From Hyperoodon ampullatus (taxonomy: Eukaryota > Chordata > Mammalia > Artiodactyla > Ziphiidae): DNA of 64,000 nucleotides. A program made the translations under genes and the position numbers. The stretch covers positions 36,795,185-36,859,184 of the forward strand of contig OX457070.1 in NCBI GenBank assembly GCA_949752795.1, read 5' to 3'. The stretch's first letter is position 1; each line of letters begins with the position of its first letter. The notes beneath the pieces are model-generated. The model searched no databases, was not told where the DNA came from, and saw nothing but the letters and a program-made list of their open reading frames with translations. Shown here piece by piece: positions 46,169 through 57,974 of this stretch.

Positions 46169-47070
46169 TTAGAGAAGTTCCTTTAGCATTTGTTGTAGAG
46201 CTGGTTTGGGGGTGCTGAATTCTCTTAGTTTTTGCTTGTCTGTAAAGCTTTTGATTTCTCCATCGAATCTGAATGAGATCCTTGCCAGGTAGAGTAATCT
46301 TAGTTGTAGGTTCTTCCCTTTCATCACTTTAAGTATATCATGCCATTCCCTGCTGGCTTGTAGAGTTTCTGCTGAGAAATCAGCTGTTAACCTTATGGGA
46401 GTTCCCTTGTATGTTATTTGTCGTTTTTCCCTTGCTGCTTTCAATAAGTTTTCTTTGTTTTTAATTTTTGCCAGTTTGATTACTATGTGTCTCAGTGTGT
46501 TTCTCCTTGGGTTTATCCTGTATGGGACTCACTGTGCTTCCTGAACTTGGGTGGCTATTTCCTTTCCCATGTTAGGGAAGTTTTCAACTACAATCTCTTC
46601 AAATATTTTCTCGGGTCCTTTCTCTCTCTCTCTTCTTCTGGGACCACTAAAATGTGAATGTTGTTGCGTTTAATGTTGTCTCAGAGGTCTCTTAGGCTGT
46701 CTTCATTTCTTTTCATTCTTTTTTCTTTATTGTGTTCCACAGCAGTAAATTCCACCATTCTGTCTTCCAGGTCACTTATCCGTTCTTCTGCCTCAGTTAT
46801 TCTATTGATTCCTTCTGGTGTAGTTTTCATTTCAGTTATTGTATTTTTCATCTCTGTTTGTTTGTTCTTTAATTCTTCTAGGTCTTTGTTAAACATTTGT
46901 TGCATCTTCTCGATCTTTGCCTCCATTCTTTTTCTGAGGTCCTGGATCATCTTCACTATCATTATTCTGAATTCTTTTTTTGGAAGGTTGCCTATCTCCA
47001 CTTCATTTAGTTGTTTTTCTGGGGTTTTATCTTGTTCCTTCAGCTGGTACATAGCCCTCTGCCTTTTCAT
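46169..47070 (-). pseudogene. L1 ORF1 remnant (RNA-binding chaperone)
   Basis: Two open pieces survive. 46,681-47,070 is the coiled-coil N-terminal half, with many E/K heptads and an RISDLEDRMVEFTAVE segment. 46,169-46,444 is the C-terminal domain ending [12 protein letters not shown]. The intervening RNA-recognition region (about 46,445-46,680) is disrupted. The intact counterpart is 61,747-62,640. Confidence 0.88.
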
Positions 47071-47089
47071 CTTGTCTATCTTTCTGTGA

Positions 47090-47977
47090 ATGTGGTTTTT
47101 GATCCACAGGCTGAAGGATTGTAGTTCTTCTTGCTTCTGCTGTCTGCCCTCTGGTGGATGAGGCTATCTAAGAGGCTTGTGTGAGTTTCTTGATGGGAGG
47201 GACTGGTGGTGGGTAGAGCTGACTGTTGCTCTAGTGGGCAGAGCTCAGTAAAACTTTAATCCGCTTGTCTGCTGATGGGTGGGGCTGGGTTTCCTCCCTG
47301 TTGGTTGTTTGGCCTGAGGCACCCCAACACTGGAGCCTACCTGGGCTCTTTGGTGGGGTTAATGACAGACTCTGGGAGGGCTCACGCCAAGGAGTACTTC
47401 CCAGAACTTCTGCTGCCAGTGTCCTTGTCCCCATGGTGAGCCACAGCCACCCCCTGCCTCTGTAGGAGACCCTCCAACACTAGCAGGTAGGTCTGGTTCA
47501 GTCTCCCCTGGGGTCACTGCTCCTTCCCCTGGGTTCCGATGCGCACACTTTGTGTGTGCCCTCCAAGAGTGGAGTCACTGTTTCCCCCAGTCCTGTCAAA
47601 GTCCTGCAATCAAATCCCATTAGGCTTCAAAGTCTGATTCTCTAGGAATTCCTCCTCCCATTGCCGGACCCCCAGGTTGGGAAGCCTGACGTGGGGCTCA
47701 GAACCTTCACTCCAGTGGGTGGACTTTTCTGGTATAAGTGTTCTCCAGTCTGTGAGTCACCTACCCAGCAGTTATGGGATATGATTTTACTGTGATTGTG
47801 CCCCTCCTACTATCTCACTGTGGCTTCTCTTTTGTCTTAGGATGTGGGGTATCTTTTTTGGTGAGTTCCAGTGTCTTCCTGTAGATGACTGTCCAGCAGC
47901 TAGTTGTGATTCTGGTGTTCTCACAAGAGGGAGTGAGAGCACGTCCTTCTACTAGGCCATCTTGGTTCCTCCCGGGC
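47090..47977 (-). promoter_or_regulatory. 5' UTR of the full-length L1
   Basis: About 890 bp before ORF1, GC-richer than the body, with GGCCTAGTAGAAGGACGTGC just inside the start. L1 5' UTRs carry an internal RNA polymerase II promoter. Whether this one still works cannot be told by eye. It lacks the long GA-rich tract present in the younger copy. Confidence 0.75.
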
Positions 47978-47990
47978 AAAACTGTAGTTC
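47978..47990. repeat. Right target-site duplication of the full-length L1
   Basis: AAAACTGTAGTTC, a perfect match to the left copy. Confidence 0.9.
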
Positions 47991-48540
47991 TTAATTCATC
48001 CCAGAAGATATCAAGCTGCTGGGGCAGCCAGTCATTTTCAGGGAAGAACAGCCTGGAGAGAAAAGCACTCCACCTTTCCAGATCAGGGCCAACAGTGAAA
48101 AGATGAGGATGAGGCCTCACAGGAAGACTCACAAGAGACTTCAGTGTGAATAAGAAGTGCTGGTATATATATTCCTTCAGGAAAAAAGTCCAGTGACCTA
48201 AGTGACCCCAAGAGAAATGATCAATAATATGCTTATGAAAAATACAACAAATAGCCTGACTGAGCCAAAATACAATTTATCTATTTTTCACAGTAATTAC
48301 TTGTTATTAGTACTAGTGGTACGCACATGTGTGTTCAACTGACCCTACCACAATGGTACACAAGTACACACAGAATTTGATGTACACCATGTGTACTTTT
48401 CTCAGTCCTAGTCCTTGATGGGTATGTTCATATAGTAGGTACTCAATAGAATTTGGGAATATTCCTCCAATTTTATTCTCTAAAATAGATTGAAAACTAC
48501 TTGAAGGACAATATATTTTCAGACTACATCAAGGGCTCCA
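47991..48540. other. Unassigned sequence
   Basis: Resumes the locus interrupted by the L1. No gene or repeat recognised. Confidence 0.45.
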
Positions 48541-50090
48541 ACAAATCAGTAAGAAAAAGATGAATAAGTAAAACAACAACAACAAGAAAAAACAAACAAG
48601 CAAAGGATATGGACCATTTCACAGAACGGGAAATACCAATAAAATGTGAAAAGATGCTCAACCTCATTGATGACTGGGAAAATGCAAGGTAAAATGAGGT
48701 ATCGTTTTTTGACTCATATTTGCAAAATAGTGTAATATTATCAAGACACGTTCATACACTGCTTGCAAAAGTACAAGTTGGTTGGGCTACTTCGGAGGGC
48801 TATTTGCCGGTATCTATCTGCATCCTGAGTTTGAGGAACTCTCGAACCGTGCTGGAGCCAGTTCGTACCAGCTTGCAAGAGCTGACGGTGTATAACTCGT
48901 CCCAAATCCAAGTTCAGTAATGAATATTAGTAGTTTGAAATTGGCCATGGTGGGAGAACTCACACAATGGAAATAGGACAAATGCTACAAATTAGCCCCT
49001 ACCCCCTTTTATGGGAGACTGGTTGTTAAACATTTATCGTACTCCAGTCTATTTGCCAGTGTCTAGAATCTAAAAAGCTTATAACCCATGATATACCAAT
49101 TCCTGTTTTCTAAGATATATTTGCACATGTATATAGGGAGGCATGTGCAAGTATATTCACTGCAGTATTGTTTGCCATGGGGAAAAATTGGAAACAACCT
49201 AAAAATCCATTGATAGGGAATTAAAGAAAAACAAAACCCAAACCTATTTTGTCTCTGTAATACTATGCAGCAGTTGAAATTAGTGAGGTAAATTTATATA
49301 AACTTTTGGGAGGAAAAACTTCTCTACCAACTTAGGTCTGACTGAGGGGAATGCGATGCACATGAACTGACAATACACAAATTAACAGGAGAAAAATGTA
49401 TTAATATTATGAATGCAGGACCACCCCATAGTACTCCCTGTACTACTCTAGAGTAGCTCCCAGAATAGCTAGGAGTAAAGGTTTATATACCAGGTTAATA
49501 GGAGGGGAGGGGCTTTGGGCTTCAAAGGATGGAAGGTCTGGTGAGATGTGTTTACACAATTTTGGGGGGATGTCCCAGTGCCCAGGGTCAGCCTCCCCAA
49601 TATGAGCTGTAAGGGTGATGGGGGGAGAGTGCTGGCAGCTGGCTCTAGTAGAGCTCTGTTCTGATCAGATAAGGGAAGTTCTAATGAGATTTCTTTCAGC
49701 ATCTTCTGTAGTTCAGATGCTTCCACTTTGAAATATTCTCTATATCCATTTGGTGGGTTGTTGGTCTCTGTAGTACTAATTTAGAAAAGTTCCAAAACAT
49801 GCTTTTGAGGGAAAAAATCAATTTGCAGGATAATACATACAGTGTGATTGCACTTGTGTTACAGGAATACATAAAACAGTACTGTAAATATGGCCATATA
49901 TGCAGATAGGTAAAAATCATAAAAAAACCATGGAAGGCGATACACTCAAAGTGACCACAGAGATTATTGCTGGGGAAGAGGAGGAAGAAACCAGGATGGA
50001 CGGTATTGACCATAGAGGACTTTAGCCTTAATTATAAGGTTTAAATGCTTCTCAAGGACAATGTATCCATGTATTATTGCATAAAGTTAA
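48541..50090 (+). repeat. Old L1 (L1M-type) fragments, interrupted
   Basis: L1-like pieces: GTGAAAAGATGCTCAACCTCATTGATGA, then TATGCAAGTATATTCACTGCAGTATTGTTTGCC, then TACATACAGTGTGATTGCACTTGTG. Two interruptions of unknown type lie at about 48,800-49,080 and 49,320-49,760. No intact frames. Confidence 0.55.
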
Positions 50091-51253
50091 AACCAAACCA
50101 AAACAGCTCCTTGAAGACAGAAATGTCCATACACTTCCACCCAAAAGGCCAAGGTCCATGTTCTGAGCTCCTGGAATGGGAGGTACCCTCTTAACCCTGA
50201 AATATAATCAATCCCTCTTCCAGTGGCCTGGGCCTCTTGGGCAGCCCTATACTCCTCCCACAGGGCACCCTGGAAACTTTGTGGGATATCAGGCCTGATT
50301 AAGATCCATAACAGTCCCTGAAAAAAGATTATGAGTCTCCTCCCTTCTTTGTACTTATAATTTTAAAAAACTGAAAAAAACAAAAAAACTATGAAAGCAC
50401 AGAAATCCTACAAAAGTCCTGATTTTTCCTAAGACTATGGTGATACTTTTGACAGTTGAAACATTTTTAATCTCTCAAAAAACTTAGCTGGAAGCATGTG
50501 CTTAATTCTGACTGACTGGGTGATTTAGCACCTGGCAAAATAAGGGTGAGAAATGGAACAAGTCACCAGCAATCTTCAGTCCTTTTCCAGGACAAGGATA
50601 AGATAAAATGGAAGGAAAGGATAAGAGTTTAAACCCTCGTCGTCTCCCCAAACCAGCTCCTTAACAAACCACAGTTAAGTGGTTTATTAATTGGCTAAGC
50701 TTCCAGGTACAAAACTAGGTGTGGTGTTCCATCTACAAAGAATGGCCCTGCTGTTATGCAGGAACCACTTCTCTCTGGGGCTCATGCAGGGCAACAGGGA
50801 CTAGCTGGGTCTCATCCCTCCAGCAGTGATTCTCTGGCTGCTTGCCCACAGGGGCTGCAAGTTGATTCTCCAAGGGTCAGGTGCCCCGTGAGGAGATTTC
50901 TCCAGCTCTTCAAGGAACTTCAGAATCAAATTCCCTTGGCTTTTTATTCAACAGCTCCCTATGTGTACAGGGAGAGGAAAGGGGACTGTTTGTTAAACTT
51001 TTGCCTTACTCTTCCCCATTTACTAAAATTACGTACATAAGCATAGATGCAAAGAAGGATCAGCTTTTTTTCCACCTGTCTCAGCAAGGGAATTGGGTGG
51101 GTCTGATAACTTGCAAGGGAATTGGGTGGGTCTGATAACTTGCCCACTGGATACTCCTCTATTCGAATTATCTGGTTAGTTATTATTTATTTATTTATTA
51201 TTTATTTTACTTACTTCCTGATACTGGGGGAAAAGATTTTTCTCTAAATTCCC
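50091..51253. other. Unassigned sequence, no gene recognised
   Basis: Open frames to about 94 codons without recognisable features. A direct repeat of 'caagggaattgggtgggtctgataacttgc' type occurs at about 51,084-51,141. (TTTA)n tracts lie near 51,181-51,205. Confidence 0.45.
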
Positions 51254-51268
51254 TATAGACCATATTTA

Positions 51269-51567
51269 TTTATTTATTTATTTGTTTGTTTGTTTTCTTC
51301 ACATGGCTTCTTTTTTTTTTTCTGCTTTATAACAAAGTGAATCAGTCATACATATACATCTGTTCCCATATCCCTTCCCTCTTGCGTCTCCCTCCCTCCC
51401 TATCCCACCCCTCCAGGCGGTCACAAAGCACCGAGCTGATCTCCCTGTGCTATGCGGCTGCTTTCCACTATCTATCTACCCTACGCTTGGTAGTGTATAT
51501 ATGTCCATGCCTCTCTCTCGCTTTGACACAGCTTACCCTTCCCTCTCCCCATATCCTCAAGTCCATT
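51269..51567 (-). mobile_element. 5'-truncated L1 (3' UTR only)
   Basis: Reverse L1 3' UTR, from a tail of ATTT/GTTT units to CCCATATCCTCAAGTCC. A perfect 15-bp duplication, TATAGACCATATTTA, lies at 51,254-51,268 and 51,568-51,582. It is the same young subfamily as the element at 57.5 kb (GGCGGTCACAAAGCACCGAG). The tail contains a non-A patch (CTTCACATGGCTTC) between two T-rich runs. Confidence 0.9.
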
Positions 51568-51582
51568 TATAGACCATATTTA

Positions 51583-51995
51583 AAGTGGTGGTACACTAAC
51601 CAGCAAACGGTTACATCTATGGTTTAATGGATTATACAGTAAGTAATTTATGAAGTGATTTGCTTTCTTCCACCTCAGAGGGGATCTGGGGAAAGGCACC
51701 TCCTTGTTCTATGAGGTCCAAAGCCAGGTGGACCTTCAGTGCCCAGAGGATTTGGCACCTCACCTCTAGCCCCTACCTGGGCCAGCCACTCCAGGTTAGG
51801 CTGGGGCTCCAGGGGACAGTGAATGTTACCTGGCCCGTCTGCCTTCCTGGGCCATTCTTTGGCTGTTGGTTGACAGCAAATACAAACTCTCTGGGCAAAG
51901 TTCAGTTTTGCAGAGTAACAACCTTCACCCCCGTTAAGTCGCCACAATTGAACTCTGCTTTGTGGGAAAGAGCAGGTAGGAATTTTTTTTTTTTT
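51583..51995. other. Unassigned sequence
   Basis: GC-rich relative to its surroundings, with an open plus-strand frame that continues into the SINE at 52,012 and is therefore not trusted. No recognised repeat. Confidence 0.4.
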
Positions 51996-52011
51996 AAAGA
52001 ACACTCATTCC

Positions 52012-52219
52012 GGGCTTCCCTGGTGGCGCAGTGGTTGAGAGTCCACCTGCCGATGCAGGGGACACGGGTTCGTGCCCCAGTCCGGGAAGATCCCACATGC
52101 CGTGGAGCAGCTGGGCCCGTGAGCCATGGCCGCTGGGCCTGTGTGTCCAGAGCCTGTGCTCCTTAATGGGAGAGGCCACAACAGTGGGAGGCCCACGTAC
52201 CACAAAAAAAAAAAAAAAA
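52012..52219 (+). mobile_element. CHR-family SINE, short form (first of a pair)
   Basis: Head GGGCTTCCCTGGTGGCGCAG, body ending CCACGTACCAC and an A-tail. It is flanked by AAAGAACACTCATTCC at 51,996-52,011 and 52,220-52,235, a 16-bp perfect duplication. It is less diverged than its right neighbour, so it probably inserted second. Confidence 0.93.
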
Positions 52220-52235
52220 AAAGAACACTCATTCC

Positions 52236-52561
52236 GGGCTTCCTTGGTGGCTCAGTGGTTAAGAATCCGCCTGCCAATGCAGGGGACATGGGTTCAAGCC
52301 CTGGTCTGGGAAGACCCCACATGCCACGGAGCAACTAAGCCCATGCGCCACAACTACTAAGCCTGCGCTCTAGAGCCCGTGAGCCACAACTTCTGAGCCC
52401 ACGTACCACAGCTACTGAAGCCCACATGCCTAGAGCCCGTGCTCCGCAACGAGAAGCCACCACAATGAGAAGCCCACGCACCGCAACGAAGAGTAGCTCC
52501 TGCTCACAACAAGAGAAAGCCCGTGCGCAGCAACGAAGACCCAATGCAGCCAAAAAAAAAA
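52236..52561 (+). mobile_element. CHR-family SINE, long form (second of a pair)
   Basis: Head GGGCTTCCTTGGTGGCTCAG, full middle section, terminal GACCCAATGCAGCC and an A-tail. It is flanked by the same target word: AAAGAACACTCATTCC on the left and AAAACACTCATTCC on the right (52,562-52,575). It probably made the first insertion at this site. Confidence 0.93.
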
Positions 52562-52599
52562 AAAACACTCATTCCTTCCTGCAAAGTGCTTGCGGGGCA

Positions 52600-53350
52600 T
52601 GAACGTCAATCTCATGAGCTAAGAAGACAAAGGTTGTTTTTTATGTTCTCCTTGCTTTCCCTTCCCTTTCCAGAATCTAGGCCCTGGGGATTCTCTTCAG
52701 GAGGCAGGAAAGCGACCCTTGAAAGAACAACAGACTTCACCTTCCTTCTCAATCGAGCCAGAATGGGCCCAGAGCTCCACCAGGGATGCTACAGTAACTG
52801 CTTGTGGCCTCACCTCCTCAAGGAGGGAGTAAGCCTTGGGGTTTGTTTAGTTGCACAGTCCTACGTCTGTTAGCAGTCACAGATTCTCTGACTCCAGCTA
52901 CATTTAGCTTTGTTTGATTGTCTTCCACGGGAACACAACTGCATTAGTCTCCCTTTTCTCAGCTCTCCATTTATGACAACTCATCACCTAGAACCTGAGC
53001 CCCAGATTGTGAGTCAGATAAGATTCGAAATTGTAAACATCCACCAAGAGAAAAGGCAGGCCCCTTCCATGAAAAGGAGTGACCCTACCCATTCCTGGAA
53101 ATGTGTTCCCTGTCCACCTCCAGATCCAAAAACATACCCCTCTATCTTCACAAGTTCACCTGATTTTAAAAAGCTTTGGCTTATAAACCTTTCCGGATGA
53201 CTCCAGCCCCCTCTGACCTTTTTCTTTGCTGAAACTCTCACAGCAATTGTGTTTGTACCATTCAATTTAGCACTTAATTGGCCACTGACCTGAAATGCTT
53301 GTAAACTGCTTCATGGTTACTGGTTTCAGCTTCCTAAGAAGACAGTTCCT
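52600..53350. other. Unassigned sequence, no gene recognised
   Basis: Several modest open frames and no recognisable domains. No repeat that I can name. Confidence 0.45.
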
Positions 53351-53354
53351 AACA

Positions 53355-53620
53355 GTAGTAATAATGAAAATAAAAATAGCTACAGCAAACATTTATATGT
53401 GCCAACTCTGTGCAGATATTATCCCAGGTGCTTTCTACATATTAACTCATTTTATTCTCCCAGTATGGCAACTGAGGTAGGTATTATTGTATTATCATCC
53501 CATTTTTACAAATGAAGAAACTGAGGCAAAGAGATGTTAAATAAGTTGCCCTAGTTTGCACAACTTGTAAATAAGAGCCAGGATTTGACCCGGGCAAAGA
53601 GCCCTTGGGTCTCTAAAAGA
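53355..53620 (-). repeat. MIR SINE in reverse
   Basis: Near full length: AGCAAACATTTATATGTGCC, then CATATTAACTCATTTTATTCTCCC, then GAGGTAGGTATTATTGTATTATCATCCCATTTTTACAAATGAAGAAACTGAGGCA, and TAAGAGCCAGGATTTGACCC. Confidence 0.85.
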
Positions 53621-53699
53621 TGTCTTTTAGACTATCTCCTAAATCCTATTTATCCTATAGTATCTAATCCTGTGAATTCGATTTATCATCCCTTAAAAA

Positions 53700-53815
53700 A
53701 AAAAAATCAGCCCTATTTTTCAGATGGGAAAACTAAACTCGCCTGAGGTCCCACAGTCAGGCCTGTGCAGAGCTGTGATTGAAACCTACATCTCTCTGAC
53801 TCATGTTTTCTTTTT
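53700..53815 (-). repeat. MIR fragment in reverse
   Basis: CCTATTTTTCAGATGGGAAAACTAAA and GAGGTCCCACAGTCAG, then GATTGAAACCTACATCTCTCTGACTC. Confidence 0.65.
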
Positions 53816-53889
53816 CCATACTAAATGGAACCACTGGATTTGATTAATACTCAATCATCACACCTCTGATGCTCATTCATCTCATGCAC

Positions 53890-54080
53890 AATTGTGGAGA
53901 CTTTTGTAGGCAGGGGGAGGGGGAAGCATACAAAGATGATGAGATAAGGCCTCTCTCCTTAAGGAGTTCACAGCCATGTGGGGGGGTAGGGGTGGGGGGA
54001 GACAGATGCGCAGATAAAGAGGTGTACTAAAATGCTTAGGCGCTGTTATGGCAGTTGTGAAAGTTCAGCAGGCACAAAGG
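53890..54080 (-). repeat. L2-like fragment in reverse
   Basis: Reverse L2-type text: ACAAAGATGATGAGATAAGGCCTCTCTCCTTAAGGAGTTCACAGCC. A G-rich patch (GGGGGGGTAGGGGTGGGGGGAG) lies inside. Confidence 0.5.
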
Positions 54081-54688
54081 GATGAGGATGGAGTACTGAG
54101 GGATCCTTGTCTGTCACAGAGGGGAGTGAACTGAGACTTTTTATAATGTTTTTAATTCAAAGTTTTGTAATTAAAAAAGATTTTGTGATAAACTCTGTTG
54201 ACCAGAAAATTCAACTAAGAGCATCCTGAGTATACGGATTCATTAGGTTTCTGCTGTAAATAATAATCCTCTCCAAATCCACTACAAATTATTGCTATTT
54301 TCTTGGTTGCCCCTGGCTCCATAAACTTTAGGGGATTGGTAGAGGTGGTGGCAGATTGCTTTCTGGGAATTCATGAAACTCCTGACACTGAATGAAAAAT
54401 TCAGTGAATATGTGCATGTCTTTTTTCTGGGAAAGAGAAACCATAGCTTTCATTGGATTCTTTAAGACATAAAGTATCATCCAAAAATTAAGAACCACTA
54501 AAATGATGCTTTGAAGGTATACTTGAATGTGTAACTATATCAACATATATATGGATATAGATATATGTGTGTGTATGTATGTATGTATATATCCCCTTAC
54601 TTTGATGTGCCTAGAAAGTGTCTAGAAGGAAACACACCTTCCAGACTGTTAACAGCAACTACTTCAGGGGAGAGAGACTTTTTTTTTT

Positions 54689-54846
54689 TTTTTAATATTT
54701 ATTTATTTATTTGGTTGCACTGGGTGTTAGTTGCGTTATGCAAACTCTTAGTTACAGCATGCATGTGGGATCGAACCAGGGATCAAACCCGGGCCCCTTG
54801 CATTGGGAGTGTGGAGTCTTATCCACTGCACCACCAGGGAAGTCCC
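54689..54846 (-). mobile_element. Short tRNA-Glu-type SINE in reverse
   Basis: Reverse head at the right (complement of GGGACTTCCCTGGTGGTGCAG) and a T-rich tail with ATTT units at the left. Duplication GAGACTTTTTTTT at about 54,674 and 54,847. Confidence 0.85.
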
Positions 54847-54954
54847 GAGACTTTTTTTTAAAAGCAAAAGGCAAGGAAGACTGATTCTATACAATTCTAT
54901 ACTGATATAAAAATTAAATAATCTTTAATATTTTTAATGAGCACGTGTTACTTT

Positions 54955-55074
54955 TTTTTTTTTTTGGCTGCACCACGCGGCTTATAGGATCTTAGTTTCC
55001 TGACCAGGGATCGAACCTGTGCCCCTTGCAGTGGAAGCGTGGAGTCCTAACCACTGGACAGCCAGGGAATTCCC
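54955..55074 (-). mobile_element. Short tRNA-Glu-type SINE in reverse
   Basis: Poly-T, then GGCTGCACCACGCGGCTTATAG, and a reverse head complementary to GGGAATTCCCTGGCTGTCCAG. The target duplication GTGTTACTTTT is at 54,945 and 55,080. Only about 110 bp separate it from the previous SINE of the same class and orientation. Confidence 0.85.
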
Positions 55075-55089
55075 AAGATGTGTTACTTT

Positions 55090-57520
55090 TATAATTAAAA
55101 TGTAAAAAAAACAAAAAAATCTGACTTCTGTTCTACTGCACTGTGGGTAGACCATGTTGAGAAAACCATAACAGTGAGGAAGTGGCTGCTACAGAATTCA
55201 CTATAGACATTATTATAATGAATTAATGAACAAGAGTTATGCTGTATTTAGTAAGCTTGGGTCATGGTTGTCCAGCAAGGATAAGGATAATCTTCTGCCT
55301 GTCTGGGTACTGTGGACAGCCAGGAAGCCCCATGTGGCAGCAGACTCATCTTGCACATTGTCCTAGAGATGGGTGGCATTGAGTGAGGCCAAGGTAATAA
55401 GAAATAGCATCAGGCTCTACAAAGGACATTAGCAGCCTCAGCACAGAGACAGGTCTAATGTGGATGCAGGTTGCAAGTGACGCTGGACCTCACAGCCCTC
55501 AAGGTCATATCTCCATACAAAAATCATCACTGGAAAAATGATCATCATCTAAACACAATGAGCTAGGACACAGGTATTTTCTAAAAGCACATTTTATTCT
55601 TTTGGTGAGTCTGGCAGGTAGAACATAGAGATGGAAGACAGTACCCTAAGGTCTCTTCCTGATGATGGCCTTGTACAAGTCCTCTGCCCTGTCCATCCAG
55701 ATGTTTCCCCATTTTGACAAGATGATATAATAGCTTCTACAAAAGCCTCCAAATCAGTCATTCTGAGAACAGTGCCAAATTTTAGCCATGGTTCTAAAAA
55801 TAGCCAGAATATGAATCATATAAAATTCCCAAATTTATTTTCATTTCTTTAATGTGAAAACAGTATAATAGCAGCATTAAGGATTTTAACTATTTTCATT
55901 ATTCAGCCTAAATTCCTTTTAAACTAGAAGTTTAATCTCTTATTCCACTTGTGCAATCAAACCCGTATTTCCCCCCTTCCCATTTCTCCCCCACCTCCAT
56001 CCTGTAAATCAACAGAACTTGAAACCCTAACACTAGCAAGAAACAGAAAACTAGCCAAGAGCAGGTAAGAGAGAAACAAAAGGCCTACTTACAGTGCCTG
56101 GTGAGTAAAAGATGTAAATACCCATATTTTACTATCTTCTCATGTACAGGCTAAGTATTTTATTCTGATAATATATGTACTAAACTTGTAAATTATGTCG
56201 GTTGGCACCATTTATCTGACAGGAAGCAGGCTGAGGCAGGTTCCTTTGCAACATAAGCTAGTGAGCACGGCATGTAGTTGTGATGTGGTAAGAGACGTTT
56301 ATGGCTGTCCCCAGATAAGGGAGAACTGACTACACTTAGATAAAAATTGCTATTTCTCAAATTTTGAGGTAAAAAACTGTACACTTTGCAACTAGAGTTA
56401 AACGCAAACTAATTATGTTCTATTTACGTTTTCCCTTCTGCTGGCTAAATCACCATCTAAAATATTTGAAAACCTTGGCTGGGAAGTTGGACAGTTAAGA
56501 ATTATAAGGTGGCAACTGTCTCACAAAGGCCCATCTTTTCCAACATCCTGTTCTTTTAGAAAAATATCAAATCATTTCTGATCTGACTCCAGAAGGCCTC
56601 CTTCTATATCCTTGTCCCTTCACTGGTCTAGATATTTATTGTGTACTTCAGAAAACAATATTTTCTAACGTCTGTTTAACATTTATTTTCCTTTAATTTC
56701 TATTATATTCTGTTTTCCAAATTTTCACTCAGGTCTAAAAAAAGAACTTCAATAACTACTAGCTTGACACAATGTCAGCTATTTAAGACTTCAGATACTC
56801 AATGTGATTGTTTGCTTTTCACCACCTGCTTGCATTTGGGAAAGACTAAGTTAAACTAAACTTTAAAATGCTGCAATTCCTTTTGAATCATCGTTAAAGC
56901 AAGACTGGGGGAAGAGAGGTTATATAAAGGAAAGAGGAGGCTGTAATAGTCGAATTTAAGCCTCCACTGATGAAGCTGATAGGAACCAGAGCTTCCAAGA
57001 AAAGGCAGTCCTGAGAATAAGGCCAAATCCTTTGCTCCCTATCAACATGAAACTGCTAAAGTCTGGAGATTCTTTCTGACTTTATTTTGAAAGCAACGTT
57101 TGGCTTGTCTGTACTGTTTCTAAACAGACTGAAGTTACAGTGCTTATGGTTTAAGCAGGGACAATTTCTACAAGACCCAATTCAGGCTGAGGATTATTTT
57201 TATTTTGCTCCGCATTTCCTGAACTCAAAATAAAGTGGTTTTAACCTAGGATTATAGAGGAAGGGGGTCTGCTGGGACCCTTATGCCAGTTTTCTCCTTT
57301 CCTGGTCCTTTCTCCATGCTTGCACCATCCCCAGGAAGATGTCCTAGTATAAGTAAGTGCCCCTTGCAAAAATTTACAAAAACAGGTCACTACCAGAAAA
57401 TACAAAAACCAGATAATATCCAATAGGCAAGAAAGGGAATGATTTAGTCGCATACTTTCTTAGAGGTAATACAAACTGATGTTAACCTTTTTGGAGAGCA
57501 ATTTTTAATGTTTATCAAAG
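55090..57520. other. Unassigned sequence, no gene recognised
   Basis: The longest stretch in the window without a repeat that I can name. No coding frame above about 70 codons and no RNA gene signature. It ends at the 3' end of the young L1. Confidence 0.5.
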
Positions 57521-57539
57521 TCTTTTTTTTTTTTTTATT

Positions 57540-57890
57540 TATTAGTTTCTGCTTTATAACAAAGTGAATCAGTCATACATACACATCTGTTCCCACATCC
57601 CTTCCCTATTGCGTCTCCCTCCCTCCCACCCTCCCCATCCCACCCCTCCAGGTGGTCACAAAGCACCGAGCTGATCTCCCTGTGCTCTGCGGCTGCTTCC
57701 CACTATCTATCTACCTTACGTTTGGTAGTGTATATATGTCCATGCCTCTCTTTCGCTTTGTCACAGCTTACCCTTCACCCTCCCCATATCCTCAAGTCCA
57801 TTCTCAAGTAGGTCTGTGTCTTTATTCCCGTTTTACCCCTAGGTTCTTCATGACATTTTTTTTTTTTTTTAAATTCCATATATATGTGTT
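57540..57890 (-). other. 3' UTR of the young L1, with a G-rich tract
   Basis: About 350 bp after ORF2. At 57,610-57,650 the plus strand is a C-rich run, so the L1-sense strand has many GGG/GGGG runs separated by one to three bases, the pattern of a G-quadruplex. The same tract is present in the truncated copies at 23.3, 40.0 and 51.4 kb. Confidence 0.8.
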
Positions 57891-57974
57891 AGCATACGGT
57901 ATTTGTCTTTCTCTTTCTGACTTACTTCACTCTGTATGACAGACTCTAGGTCTATCCACCTCATTACAAATAGC

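Larger units (their letters stand above)
42136..47977 (-). mobile_element. Full-length but decayed L1 with 3' transduced tail
   Basis: A 5.84-kb L1 on the minus strand. It is bounded by a 13-bp duplication, AAAACTGTAGTTC, at 42,122-42,134 and 47,978-47,990, with a 15-base poly-T (its A-tail) at 42,136-42,150. Its 5' end reads GGAGGAACCAAGATGGCC on the sense strand. Order along the element: 5' UTR (about 47,090-47,977), ORF1 remnant, ORF2 remnant, 3' UTR (about 42,360-42,600), and an extra 210-bp segment before the tail. Both ORFs carry frameshifts and stops, so it is inactive. Confidence 0.92.
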
